Assembly: GCF_037325665.1 (NCBI RefSeq)
Contig: NW_027125704.1
Span: 62,001 to 126,000 of the forward strand
Length of the DNA: 64,000 bases
Direction of reading: 5' to 3'
Source of the DNA: Littorina saxatilis
Taxonomy: Eukaryota; Mollusca; Gastropoda; Littorinimorpha; Littorinidae
Made by a program: the position numbers and the translations under genes. Each line of letters starts with the position of its first letter. Position 1 is the first letter of the stretch. This document shows positions 17,470 through 26,345 of the stretch, piece after piece. A model generated the notes under the pieces. It searched no databases. It saw only the letters and a program-made list of their open reading frames with translations, and had not been told where the DNA came from.

Positions 17470-18510
17470 ATGGAACATCAGAAAAAAGTTCGCACCTACA
17501 TATGTCCCGACAGGCTACGGTGTGGGTCTATAAAGCGCAAGCCCGAAGCCTCTAAATATGAACCAGCCAAGAAAAAGTATTGCCAGTCTTGCCTCAACAC
17601 CAGCTTGGTCGACACAAACGAGATAGCCGCGTCCGTGGAGCGACTTATATCCTCAACCTGCGACCAGTGCGGCGTCTTGTGGGTAGACATAAAAGAAGAC
17701 CCACGGGCTCACGCTGACAGACATCTGAAAGACTGCGTCGCGTCTATCGGTATAGACTTGAACGCGAAGAAGGCTGCCGGGAAGTACAATAAGAAGCAAC
17801 ACGAGAGCAAGGCGTTTAACTTGTACTACACCGACAATTTATATGTAGAGGGCAGCAAGATAGCCAGCAATTTCTCCAACATGACCAAGAGGGACCAAGA
17901 CAAGTACACGGCTGTCGTGGATGACCTAGAGAGCGCAGACCTGAATCTACTGGCGGGTACAGTCTACGAGTATGGGGACGACCGGCCACCCGCCAACATG
18001 GGCTTTGTACCGAGCTTTCTCTTACCACGGGGGTCGGAGACGTTCGCATTCCACACCATCACCAGCTCCCACGGCACGTTCACCCACATCGCTGACACCC
18101 TAAAGGACAAAACCGTGTCTCATTCTTTGTATCAAATAGACTTGCCGCTAACTACCCCCGAGTGGGGAACACAAGTGTACTTGTGTTATACCTGTACCGA
18201 TCCTCTGGACATTGACTATGAGTCTGAAGACCTTCCGTTTATTAAGTGCTCCAAGGTGTGCTCCTGCTCCAAACACGTTCCTGAGGCTTACCCGGACAGA
18301 GAAGAGGACCCTCCGGTGTACGTGTCTCCTCAACCAGATGCTATGCTAAAGGTGGCGGCTACCATCAACGTCCAACTTTCCAAGCCCACCCCTCTACAGA
18401 CAGCCGTTGGGTATAACGGAGACAATAAATTCTTGTATCAGTGCAATTCTGTCTTTTGTGGCTATGTCATCCATGCTAAATGCTGCACAGCCCCCTTGAA
18501 GCGCAATTGA
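17470..18510 (+). CDS. Cys/His-rich putative zinc-binding protein, 346 aa
   Basis: ATG at 17470, 30 bases after a TATA box and phased array. The N-terminal 15-95 residues contain CPDRLRC, CQSC and CDQCG followed by H and C residues (AHADRHLKDC). This fits one or two zinc fingers. The central part is mixed alpha/beta. Near residues 237-275 there are more cysteines (CYTC, CSKVCSCSKH), and the C-terminus adds CNSVFCGYVIHAKCC. The array upstream groups it with replication genes. A nucleic-acid-binding or regulatory role is plausible, but I do not recognise the family. Confidence 0.8.
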   Translation: MEHQKKVRTYICPDRLRCGSIKRKPEASKYEPAKKKYCQSCLNTSLVDTNEIAASVERLISSTCDQCGVLWVDIKEDPRAHADRHLKDCVASIGIDLNAKKAAGKYNKKQHESKAFNLYYTDNLYVEGSKIASNFSNMTKRDQDKYTAVVDDLESADLNLLAGTVYEYGDDRPPANMGFVPSFLLPRGSETFAFHTITSSHGTFTHIADTLKDKTVSHSLYQIDLPLTTPEWGTQVYLCYTCTDPLDIDYESEDLPFIKCSKVCSCSKHVPEAYPDREEDPPVYVSPQPDAMLKVAATINVQLSKPTPLQTAVGYNGDNKFLYQCNSVFCGYVIHAKCCTAPLKRN

Positions 18511-18678
18511 ACACTGTTTGAACATTTGCTCACAGGTTGGGATATTGGGGTTGGGTTCATGTATATATTGTTGTGTCCCACGGGTTGGGATCATGTATTG
18601 TTGTCTATTGTTGTCTATTGGTTTTCCCTCGAGAATTAAATTGTAAATAGAAACACAAATATATTTTGTTTTGTTTAT
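18511..18678. other. Convergent intergenic region with repeats and poly(A) signals
   Basis: It separates two convergent genes. Repeated TTGTTGTCTATTG units occur at about 18598-18621, and the reverse-strand AATAAA (TTTATT at 18674-18679) overlaps the stop of the origin-binding gene. Plus-strand termination may use the ATTAAA near 18636. No gene is seen. Confidence 0.5.
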
Positions 18679-20991
18679 TCATAACAACAAGAGCGCTGCC
18701 ATCTTGTGTATGTCTGCCTTGAGAGGAACGGTTGGCATGATGAATCGAGACTCGCTGGGGTCTTGTCCGGACTCGGTGTAAAGCGTCATCCCGGTCGCTT
18801 GAGCGATGCTCTTGAGCACCTTATGACGACTCATGCTGATTTCGTACTCGTCCACCAGCAGTCGTGTAAGAGCTTGGAGTCTGTCTGCGTCCGCGTGTTG
18901 TCCATCCAGTATGGCATGGGAGTGTTCGACCACAGAGTCAAAGTCTGAATACGTCCTCAGCGAAGTAGTCCTGTTGTTCCTGAAGAGGCGTTTCTTAACC
19001 TTGATGATGAGTTCGTCTGGGTCAACCACAGCGGCCGCCTCGTCATCAAACTTCAGCATGTCGACCGCGCCCGTGGGTTCGATATACTGAAGTTTGCTGT
19101 ACTTGATGGCCCACTGCTTGAGCAAATGCTTGTTGAGGTGTCTCAGGACAAAGAACGAAGAGGCGAAATCTCCCTTGAAGAGTCCCAAGATAGCCACAAT
19201 GTCCCTCAAAATGTCTTTGCGGTCTGCGCTGGGCTTGCCTCGGAAGATCTCGTTGAAGCTCTGAAGGGTCAACGTAGTGTACTTGGTAATGTTCTTCGCA
19301 AACAGCAACCTGCAGGCCTCAACAGCCTTCTCCACATGAGACTCTTTGGTCAGGAACTCGTGAGAGGCTTCCCACGTGGGTGGTCTGTACTCTATGTCGC
19401 CCTTGAGAGATGTGGAGTTGAGCAAACCCACGAGCACGTCAAAGAACAGCCTCGGGGACTTGTTGAAGGACCTCTCCAGCTTGTTGCTCTTGAACACGGC
19501 AGCGTCCAGAGAGTCTTCCATCACGTCAGACTGTAGTTGGAAATCGCTCCAGATCGACGGCCGCCACAGCGTACCGTCGTCTACGGCGTCCAGCTTGACC
19601 ATGATCATGTGGTCAGCAGCAATCCCCCCTTCCATTAGTTGCTGCTTGTTCAAAGGCTTTCTGCGGTTGTGCACAAACAGGTTGATGGTAGTTGTCCGGC
19701 GGTTCCTCCCGAGACCCTGGAAAATATCGATGACGCACGGAGTGTGCTTGCAGGTCAACCTGTCTACCACCACGAAGGTTTCCGTAGCCCAGTCAAAGTT
19801 GAAATCAACGCCCACGCTGACACAAGTGGTATGAACGAGCACCCGCTTACCCCTCAACCCGTCTTGAGGGTCAGCCATGAACGACTGTTTGACCTCGGCC
19901 GCGGTGTTGCCCGTGAGTACCACAACCTTGTCTTCACCGACCAGACGGTTGGCAAAGGCGGCCATGAGGTTAGCCTGGTTCCTTGTGTTGCACAGCACCA
20001 TGGCGTTCTCCCCGCGCTCCATCATCAGGTGTCTGAAGTACGCCCCCATGTCCCCGTCGTGATCGTCTTTGTGCGCCCTGTAGGCTCGGTCAGTCAGCGA
20101 CACAAATAAGCCTTTGGCGGCCGACCCGTGCTTCGAGGCAAAGAAGTTCTCGGCCTCCATGATGTACGCCTCTTCTTTGCCGAGCACCTTTTTGAGCTTG
20201 GGGCAGAACACCGTAGAGTAGTTGGAGCAGCTCATGAGCAACGAGTCAAACACCCTCATGTGGTGAGTCTTGTGAGTGTACTCGTTGACCACACACACCC
20301 GTTTGCATCTCGTTAGACCCGACAGGAGGTGTTTGTCAATGGCGTCTAGGTGCCACGGTGCCAACCCGGCGTCTGTCACGATGACCGTGGGTATGTTCGA
20401 GACCAGCTTTCGTAGGTACTTGGCGTGGTCTTTCCTCTCTTGCATTGCCGTGACGGGTGACAGCAGCTCGTTGAACACCCCGTTGGGCTCGTCGATGTAC
20501 ACCAGGTCCCATTGGGCGTATGTGGTCTCTGTCTTGATGGCCCGTATGCGCTTCAGAGACTGTAGTTGAATGATGACCCGCGGGTGCTCTTCAGCAGAGA
20601 TCGCCCCTTTGATGTTTTGGTAGTTGACCAACCCGGGGACAACCGTGCACATGTACGAGCTGTAGCTTCTGCGGCAAGACACGATCAATACCCTGTCGTA
20701 ACTTTTGATGGCGTTCAGAAACATCGCCGTCTTCCCGCTACCCATAGGCGACTTTACCACCATTACGTTGTGCGTGTCTAGCTCCCGGGCTAGGTCGCTA
20801 ACGTACCTCTGGTTGACTCTCTTGACTTTGTAGTTGCCGGTCTGGTTATTAAACGGGTGCCCGTACAGATTCTCCAGAGCGTACTTGACAACTGGCGTAC
20901 GTACGTGCTCTAACCGTGTGAGAGGTTCATCTTCCTTGTTCTTTTTAGCCGAAGATGCCCCGGAAGGCCTGTATGACGAAGACCTTTTCAT
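18679..20991 (-). CDS. UL9-like origin-binding protein / SF2 helicase
   Basis: The protein has 770 residues and would recognise and open the replication origin. Walker A SPMGSGKT is at 81-88, motif Ia/Ib-like strands follow, and Walker B YIDEPN is near 165-170. The DEPN box is characteristic of the herpesvirus origin-binding family rather than generic DEAD helicases. TDAGLAPWHLDAID near 208 fits motif III, and FQGLGRNRR near 435 fits motif VI. The C-terminal 300 residues are less conserved and probably carry the DNA-binding function. The start codon overlaps by 37 bases with the divergent UL24-like gene. Confidence 0.88.
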   Translation of the reverse strand: MKRSSSYRPSGASSAKKNKEDEPLTRLEHVRTPVVKYALENLYGHPFNNQTGNYKVKRVNQRYVSDLARELDTHNVMVVKSPMGSGKTAMFLNAIKSYDRVLIVSCRRSYSSYMCTVVPGLVNYQNIKGAISAEEHPRVIIQLQSLKRIRAIKTETTYAQWDLVYIDEPNGVFNELLSPVTAMQERKDHAKYLRKLVSNIPTVIVTDAGLAPWHLDAIDKHLLSGLTRCKRVCVVNEYTHKTHHMRVFDSLLMSCSNYSTVFCPKLKKVLGKEEAYIMEAENFFASKHGSAAKGLFVSLTDRAYRAHKDDHDGDMGAYFRHLMMERGENAMVLCNTRNQANLMAAFANRLVGEDKVVVLTGNTAAEVKQSFMADPQDGLRGKRVLVHTTCVSVGVDFNFDWATETFVVVDRLTCKHTPCVIDIFQGLGRNRRTTTINLFVHNRRKPLNKQQLMEGGIAADHMIMVKLDAVDDGTLWRPSIWSDFQLQSDVMEDSLDAAVFKSNKLERSFNKSPRLFFDVLVGLLNSTSLKGDIEYRPPTWEASHEFLTKESHVEKAVEACRLLFAKNITKYTTLTLQSFNEIFRGKPSADRKDILRDIVAILGLFKGDFASSFFVLRHLNKHLLKQWAIKYSKLQYIEPTGAVDMLKFDDEAAAVVDPDELIIKVKKRLFRNNRTTSLRTYSDFDSVVEHSHAILDGQHADADRLQALTRLLVDEYEISMSRHKVLKSIAQATGMTLYTESGQDPSESRFIMPTVPLKADIHKMAALLLL

Positions 20992-21548
20992 CTCCTATGA
21001 TCAGAGGGATACAGCGACACGACCGTCTTCAACGTTCCTGCGGGAAGCAAATAAGGACCGTGAAAGACTTCCGTAACTCCTTGGCGATGTTTAGGGTTCT
21101 CTACTCGGAGTTGGCAGAGTTGTTCGGCGGGGTAGACCCGGACACCCGCGTGTATGTCTTCAAGGAAGTGTCTGTCGACCGTGTTAAACAACAGTCCAGG
21201 CGTGCCGACCTGGTGTTTTATGTTCCGCGGGTTGGGGTGGTGTATGTGGAGTACAAGACCGTAGAGTCAGCCTCAGACAAGTCGCACGATACCCAGCTGC
21301 GGGAGACACACAACAATCTGGTGCGAAACCTTTCCTACAAGCTATCGTACATCCGACCCGAGGACAAGACAGAGAGCATGCCCCTCGAGGTGACAACCAT
21401 GCTGTTTACCAAACACTTTGGGGGGGTCAATCACAAGATGGACAGTGTGTATAAATACCCGGAGGTCGCTCATGTGTGTGACACAATCAAAGCAGGGATC
21501 ATGGTGTCTATTTTGGGTGGTATGGGCCGATTGATGGGGAAAGAATGA
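20955..21548 (+). CDS. UL24-like PD-(D/E)XK protein
   Basis: The protein has 197 residues. RADLVFYVPRVGVVYVEYKT gives the PD-(D/E)XK core: Asp85, Glu99 and Lys101. A conserved-looking Gln (DTQL, residue 114) follows. UL24 is present throughout the vertebrate herpesviruses and has the same order of motifs and similar size. UL24 proteins are nuclear and affect nucleolar organisation and cell-cycle arrest; nuclease activity is predicted but not well established in the family. The match here is at motif level only. The gene overlaps the origin-binding helicase head to head by 37 bases. Confidence 0.6.
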   Translation: MPRKACMTKTFSSPMIRGIQRHDRLQRSCGKQIRTVKDFRNSLAMFRVLYSELAELFGGVDPDTRVYVFKEVSVDRVKQQSRRADLVFYVPRVGVVYVEYKTVESASDKSHDTQLRETHNNLVRNLSYKLSYIRPEDKTESMPLEVTTMLFTKHFGGVNHKMDSVYKYPEVAHVCDTIKAGIMVSILGGMGRLMGKE

Positions 21549-21590
21549 ATGAGATTGGGTGGTACTCTCATTATTACTATCTACTCATTA

Positions 21591-21730
21591 CAACAGACAA
21601 CGCTCCACTACCACCAACTTTGATCCGGTACAACACAGTTCAGGCAAATACTACAGACCCGCGGCCGATACAACAGAGAAGCAGCTAATACAACAGACCT
21701 CGCTCTGATCAAGGAGCACTATGATATAAG
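21591..21730 (+). promoter_or_regulatory. Six-unit, exactly 20-bp phased promoter array plus TATA
   Basis: Units start at 21591 (ACAACAGA), 21611 (ACCACCAA), 21631 (ACAACACA), 21651 (ACTACAGA), 21671 (ACAACAGA) and 21691 (ACAACAGA). A GATATAAG TATA box lies at about 21725-21731. A 36-bp block (21668-21703) is identical to 33569-33604 in another promoter. Between the TATA box and the ATG at 21820 there is a CT/CA microsatellite leader. Confidence 0.85.
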
Positions 21731-21819
21731 GAGCGAGCGAGAGACCAACCCGATCATTCCGTTTCTCTCTCTCACACACACACGATCATTCATCTCTCTC
21801 TTTGGAGCCAAAAATCATA

Positions 21820-23721
21820 ATGGACATCGAAGACGTCAGCAGCTGCGAGTCTAACTTTGACCCAGACACCATTGACAGCCCATTCTTGAGGCCGGATCGC
21901 CCTCTGAGGTTGGACATACCGACGTGTGAAGATACCTGCGATGTTCCTTCTACACCGACTACAACACCCAGCAACCCGTTTGCCTTGAAAGATGCGCCAG
22001 CCAAACCCAAACTGGTTAGGCCGGATCGCCCCCTGAGATTGTACATACCGACGTGTCAATATGCCTGCGATGTGCCTTCTACGCCGACTACAACACCCAG
22101 CAACCCGTTTGCCTTTGAAGATGCGCCAGCCAAACCCAAGCTGGTTAGGCTGAACGCATTTTGTTGCAAGAGGCAGTCTGACGACGGCGAGGAAGACCAA
22201 CCACTCTCTAAGCTCAAGAGAATCGGGTTTTCCAAGACCCACAAGAGACTATTTGCCACTATTGACGAGCCTCAGAAGACGGAATTAGATCGTATCACGG
22301 AAGAACACGCCAGCGGCTCTAAAACTACCCAAAAAGCCAACCAGGAGACTATAGACCCGGCTGTCTATGATGCAGTCACAGATGTTGATACCCAGGAGGA
22401 GGATCAATTCTTTATCCAAGCAGCAGACACGGAGGTCGATGCCCAGGAGGAGAGTCAAGCCATACCCCCCAAGGAAAAGGAGACTCAGGAAGAGAGTGAC
22501 GCGGGTAGCATTCAAGCCAAGCCAACCTACAGGCCAGAGACGTTGCTAGATATGCTCTTCCAGCATACTCTGGACTACATCAAAGACATGAACGACGCCG
22601 ACGACTTTGTCAAGGACATCATGAAGACTATCAAGACCAAGAAGCAATTCATCAAGATGATCTACGATCGCTCTAGATCCGATGACTCGTTAGACATTCA
22701 GGTGTGGAAGCACTTCAAGCTGCTGACCGTCGGGGCGAGCCACTCTATCGACCTCGCAAGCACCATGGGGACGATAACCAAGGAGAAACTCACTCCCGTG
22801 CAATACGGGGGCTACAAGGGCGGGACTGTGTCTGGACCGATGGTCTATTATCAGGAGCTCGGGGAGTACGGAGAACGATGGATCGGAGACCGGCTGACAC
22901 TCCAGGGTGTGTCTCACGAGGCTCCGGGTAAGATTTGCAAGATGTCCTTCCCGATATCCTCTACTACCCCCGACTACGTCTTCTTCACGGGTGAGGGAGA
23001 CTGCCCCGAAGACGCCCCCATTCAATTTGAAAAGGGGGCCATAACTGGCGTAGGTGAGGTCAAGTCGTCCTCTGCAAACCATTCACTCAGGCCTGTGTGG
23101 ATGAAAGAGGACGTGACTGTGAAGTCGTTGTTTGCCGAGAAGCCTGCCATGATCAGGAACGTGCTGCATTGGTACTCTGAGAAGAAGCTGGCCTCTAGAC
23201 TGCCCCGCAAGTTGAAGGCACACAAGGAGTTGTGCGACCGTATTACTCAGCAGGCCATTGACAGCGCAGAATGGGACTTGTGGTACTACGATGACCCAGA
23301 GAATGAGACCGACGGGATGGTCAAGAAGCAACTACCCCGTGAGGTCGAGGACAACCAGTGCTGCGTCAAGCTGTTCACCTCTACCATCGGGAGGCAGATG
23401 CTCTGCGAGGCCATGTCTGTCCTTGACTACGTCAAGAAAGGCATCGAGAAGCTGCGCATCCACGCCTTCTTCCCGTCTGTCAAGGACACCAACAAGAAAC
23501 CAGAGAAGACGTTCAATGAGCCCGAGAGGATCGAGGAAGAAGACAGCTGTGACGGGGTACCCGAGGTCGAAGAGTGTTCTCCTTATTTCCTTACGGTCTT
23601 CTCTGCCAATTGCACCATGGACGTATCTGTTGCTGACCTGAGGGAGTTGGACAAGATCACAAATCAGCACCTAGGGGAGACCATCTACGGTATTGCCCGC
23701 AGCAGGTACCTGATGATTTGA
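21820..23721 (+). CDS. Alkaline-nuclease-like PD-(D/E)XK exonuclease (UL12-like)
   Basis: The protein has 633 residues from the ATG at 21820; a TTG at 21802 is in frame but less likely. The C-terminal 400 residues hold a PD-(D/E)XK nuclease core: Asp385 in TTPDYVFF, then Glu413 and Lys415 in GEVKSSS. This arrangement is used by herpesvirus UL12 and lambda-type exonucleases, which process concatemers and act in strand-annealing recombination with the ssDNA-binding protein. The N-terminal 200 residues are low in order and contain a perfectly in-frame 43-residue duplication. A UL12 assignment is by motif and context; a YqaJ-like origin is also possible. It is driven by a phased array shared in style with polymerase and helicase. 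Confidence 0.65.
   Translation: MDIEDVSSCESNFDPDTIDSPFLRPDRPLRLDIPTCEDTCDVPSTPTTTPSNPFALKDAPAKPKLVRPDRPLRLYIPTCQYACDVPSTPTTTPSNPFAFEDAPAKPKLVRLNAFCCKRQSDDGEEDQPLSKLKRIGFSKTHKRLFATIDEPQKTELDRITEEHASGSKTTQKANQETIDPAVYDAVTDVDTQEEDQFFIQAADTEVDAQEESQAIPPKEKETQEESDAGSIQAKPTYRPETLLDMLFQHTLDYIKDMNDADDFVKDIMKTIKTKKQFIKMIYDRSRSDDSLDIQVWKHFKLLTVGASHSIDLASTMGTITKEKLTPVQYGGYKGGTVSGPMVYYQELGEYGERWIGDRLTLQGVSHEAPGKICKMSFPISSTTPDYVFFTGEGDCPEDAPIQFEKGAITGVGEVKSSSANHSLRPVWMKEDVTVKSLFAEKPAMIRNVLHWYSEKKLASRLPRKLKAHKELCDRITQQAIDSAEWDLWYYDDPENETDGMVKKQLPREVEDNQCCVKLFTSTIGRQMLCEAMSVLDYVKKGIEKLRIHAFFPSVKDTNKKPEKTFNEPERIEEEDSCDGVPEVEECSPYFLTVFSANCTMDVSVADLRELDKITNQHLGETIYGIARSRYLMI
21891..22148 (+). repeat. 129-bp in-frame tandem duplication
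   Basis: Two 129-bp units, starting at 21891 and 22020, encode 43-residue repeats with the shared core VPSTPTTTPSNPFA. They lie in the disordered N-terminus of the nuclease gene and differ at only a few positions, so the duplication is fairly recent. Confidence 0.85.
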
Positions 23722-23980
23722 ATGACCCCACGGATGTGGTCTATGTATTGTTGTTGAATAAAATTACAACAGAGCGGGAGACTTTTGGGTTAATCCTTTG
23801 AAAACTACCAGCCTTGTTATATTTTTCAGTGAAATTTGTTTCTGGCCTGAGGGGTTAATAGGGGTACATGTACCACACAGGCTAATTATTGTCTTTATAG
23901 CGCTGTCTGGTACTATATGTTTGTTCTCCTTCTCCACCCCAGAGCGCTGTCGAGTACAGTGCACAGTGTTCATATTACCC

Positions 23981-24190
23981 TTAGCACGTCCTCCCGAGAC
24001 GTTTTATTCCATCTTGTATTACCTTTGAATAAATGTCCACGTTCTTGGATATAGGCCGTATTTCGTCGATGTACTCTAGGCGAAACCCGTAATTTTCTGT
24101 CTTGCTGTATGTTATCCAAATGTCCTTTCGAGGGTGATCAAAGTCGTCCATCTCCACTGTCATATTCGTCTTCTTCCATATATTCTTCAT
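23981..24190 (-). CDS. Possible small protein, 69 aa
   Basis: The frame starts with ATG at 24190 and has a protein-like composition (MTVEMDDFDHPRKDIWITYS and onward). An AT-rich TATTTAAATA block lies about 45 bases upstream on this strand and could be a TATA box. Against it, a minus-strand poly(A) signal lies just before its stop, and no homologue is recognised. It is the best coding candidate in the island but remains doubtful. Confidence 0.35.
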   Translation of the reverse strand: MKNIWKKTNMTVEMDDFDHPRKDIWITYSKTENYGFRLEYIDEIRPISKNVDIYSKVIQDGIKRLGRTC

Positions 24191-24228
24191 GTGATAGGGA
24201 ATTTATCCATAAACCCCGAGGTAACCTC

Positions 24229-24250
24229 GCTTCAATATTTAAATATGAAG
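24229..24250. repeat. AT-rich palindrome next to a GC-rich inverted repeat
   Basis: ATATTTAAATAT (24235-24246) is a perfect palindrome flanked by CTTC and GAAG. Immediately to the left CGAGG-TAA-CCTCG (about 24217-24229) is a short inverted repeat. An AT-rich dyad with GC-rich arms is the architecture of many herpesvirus lytic origins, though no UL9-type box is recognised here. Confidence 0.4.
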
Positions 24251-24463
24251 AACCCAAGGGCGTTTTTTGACACAACAGGTTATTCAAGGTTTTCCAAGTC
24301 TCTGCAACAACAATAGCTGTCTTATGTATATTTGCACCTGTAGGGGGGGGGGGGGTAAAAGGATGTGTTTTAGCAAACACACACATCATACCTATCACAC
24401 GCCACTCTATAGGCTATTAGTATATTTAATTAGTATATGTAAGTCCCCCATCAAAAACTCACC

Positions 24464-25021
24464 ATGACTACGGCGTCCAAGAACAAGAAGCTCCTCAAGT
24501 CCATCGAGGCTGACCTAGAGAGGGAGATCGAGCTCCAGAAGGCTCAACAGATTATCAAATGCTTCTCCAGATGCGGGGGCCGCGGGGTGCCCACGATACT
24601 AGTCAAAGACGCGGTCAAGACACTCTACAAGCAAGCCAGGAAGCAGACCATCAACAAGGAGAAGCGGGTTACCAAGAGCATCTCCAAGTACGCAGATAAG
24701 ATAGATGAGAACATGGCCGCCTTGAACGACCTGCTCGGGGACGTCGTGTACGACACCTCCAATATCTTAGAGACACTGGCCATCAACGACCCCAAGAGAC
24801 AGTCGGACGATGAAGAGGAAGACGAAGATGAAGAACAAGCGGATGGGTTCATACAAGCTTTATTGGAGCCTGCCGTCAGTCAAAAGAAGAAACAGGCCGA
24901 GAAGCAGATGCTGGGGGCAATGCCCGTGGTACCCATAGGTCCTCCGTCAGACAATAACGACGACGATGACCAGCCCGGGGGCGGGGGCGAGGATGAGCAG
25001 CAGCAGCAGGCAGCAGCCTAG
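24464..25021 (+). CDS. Acidic helical protein, 185 aa
   Basis: ATG at 24464 lies about 25 bases after an AT-rich TATATTTAATTAGTATATG promoter-like stretch. Residues 1-120 are basic and helical. Then come DDEEEDEDEE (about 108-118), a Lys-rich helix, an acidic DNNDDDDQ stretch and a Gln/Ala tail. The charged, modular form suggests a nuclear or tegument protein. The stop overlaps the convergent gene's stop within CTAG at 25018-25021. A plus-strand poly(A) signal is at 25040-25045, inside that neighbour. Confidence 0.75.
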   Translation: MTTASKNKKLLKSIEADLEREIELQKAQQIIKCFSRCGGRGVPTILVKDAVKTLYKQARKQTINKEKRVTKSISKYADKIDENMAALNDLLGDVVYDTSNILETLAINDPKRQSDDEEEDEDEEQADGFIQALLEPAVSQKKKQAEKQMLGAMPVVPIGPPSDNNDDDDQPGGGGEDEQQQQAAA

Positions 25022-26202
25022 CCGTTGTACATATGAGTCAATAAAGTGTCAAAACTACCTGTGAAGCATATAGTCTTTAGTATTTTGTTGTTGAAGATCC
25101 ACACACCGTCCTTGCGGTCGTGTATGACCTCGTTGTATGGTAGTTTGAAGGTCACAAAGCCTTTCGAGTTAACTACGAACCTGTCCTGCGGGTACCTCTC
25201 AGATACCCACGCCTTGACCCCGATGAGTGTCAACAAGACAGCCTGGTAGGAACATTCCAAAAACCTGTCGCAATAAGCCTTGAGGTCACCGCCCTCGTAC
25301 AGGTCAGACACCTCGAAAGGTTGCCTTAGAGAAGATACAGTCAACCCTTTGTACATTGTCCCGTCAAGCACGTTGGAGAACAGGCCCCGTAGGGTAGTCG
25401 GAGTGGCAGCTGCGATGTCTACCAGCGGGTCATGGTTGTGAGCGAAGGTCGCCATGTTGGCCAGCAATACCCCCCGAGGATTGAGCTTCTGGGTCTCTTT
25501 GATGTCATACGGAGGCAGCAGAAACAGCCTCTGGAGGTTGTCTTCGTACATCGAGCTGGTTTTAACGGGTGCAAATATAGCCCCGACGATAGATTTGTTA
25601 GCGTCCCCCGCAGACCACCCAACCGGCTGACCAGTGGCCGGCAGTTCCTTGAAGTACTGTTTGAGACTGCGGATACGCCGCCTCTTGTGCAACCCTTCTA
25701 CCATCGGGTATATCCCGTCGAGCAAGTACGAAAAGGATGCGTAGTATACCTGGTGGGTCTTCTTCTTGTAGTTTTCTACAGTCCGCATGCGCTCTACGGT
25801 TGCTTTCTCCCGGATATGTCGGTGCAGATACCTGGCCAGAGGTTGCGTCTCAGGCTCGTCCGCTGGCAAAATCTGGTCAATGCGTCTCTTGAGGCTCTCC
25901 TGGTACTTGTATTTTTCCTTTTCTCGAGCAGCCTTGAAGGCATCTTCGTCCCGCATTTGACGTCGTCTAGTCTCCTCGTCCGACCTCTGCTTGTCCACCA
26001 CAAATGTCATGTTGTTCTCCGTGTTGTTTGTCGAGGATGACACGACCGTGCCCGTCGTAGAGGCGTAAAACACATCAATGGCAGACAGGTCGTCCTTTTG
26101 TTTGACCACGCATGTAGCTTCTTGGGTGGGTTGGGGTTGTTGTTGCAGTCCGACCGTAGTTGTAAACCGCCTCGAGAGCAACTCTATACCTTCGTTGATC
26201 AT
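25018..26202 (-). CDS. Hypothetical protein, 394 aa
   Basis: ATG at 26202, stop shared with its convergent neighbour. The N-terminal 120 residues are polar with a charged coiled coil at about 75-110 (DEETRRRQMRDEDAFKAAREK). The remaining 270 residues are globular with many aromatic residues. No transmembrane segment is present. Size and position beside the ssDNA-binding and helicase genes would suit a capsid triplex or DNA-packaging accessory protein, but I do not recognise a family and assign no function. Confidence 0.75.
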   Translation of the reverse strand: MINEGIELLSRRFTTTVGLQQQPQPTQEATCVVKQKDDLSAIDVFYASTTGTVVSSSTNNTENNMTFVVDKQRSDEETRRRQMRDEDAFKAAREKEKYKYQESLKRRIDQILPADEPETQPLARYLHRHIREKATVERMRTVENYKKKTHQVYYASFSYLLDGIYPMVEGLHKRRRIRSLKQYFKELPATGQPVGWSAGDANKSIVGAIFAPVKTSSMYEDNLQRLFLLPPYDIKETQKLNPRGVLLANMATFAHNHDPLVDIAAATPTTLRGLFSNVLDGTMYKGLTVSSLRQPFEVSDLYEGGDLKAYCDRFLECSYQAVLLTLIGVKAWVSERYPQDRFVVNSKGFVTFKLPYNEVIHDRKDGVWIFNNKILKTICFTGSFDTLLTHMYNG

Positions 26203-26345
26203 GGTTGTGTGTGGGGTTTTGTGTTGGTATGTTGATCTAAACTATTAGTTATCGCACGCAGTCTCTCGTCTCAGTAGAGTGTTAGCAGTAATACACAAAA
26301 GAGTGTTTGTAATACAAAATACAGAAGAGTGTTTCAGAGGTTACA

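Larger units (their letters stand above)
23722..24463. other. AT-rich gene-poor island
   Basis: It opens with a plus-strand poly(A) signal (23757-23762) of the nuclease gene and an isolated ACAACAGA element at 23766. Base composition is visibly richer in A/T than in neighbouring coding DNA. It contains facing poly(A) signals at 24003-24008 (minus) and 24027-24032 (plus), a palindrome near 24235, a run of 13 G at 24343-24355 and short CA tracts. Only weak small frames are present. It could be a replication origin, a non-coding RNA region or an insertion. Confidence 0.5.

Noticed and set aside
23798-24028. 76-aa hydrophobic plus-strand frame in the AT-rich island
   Set aside because: No ATG start and its end falls in the poly(A) signal; too weak to call.
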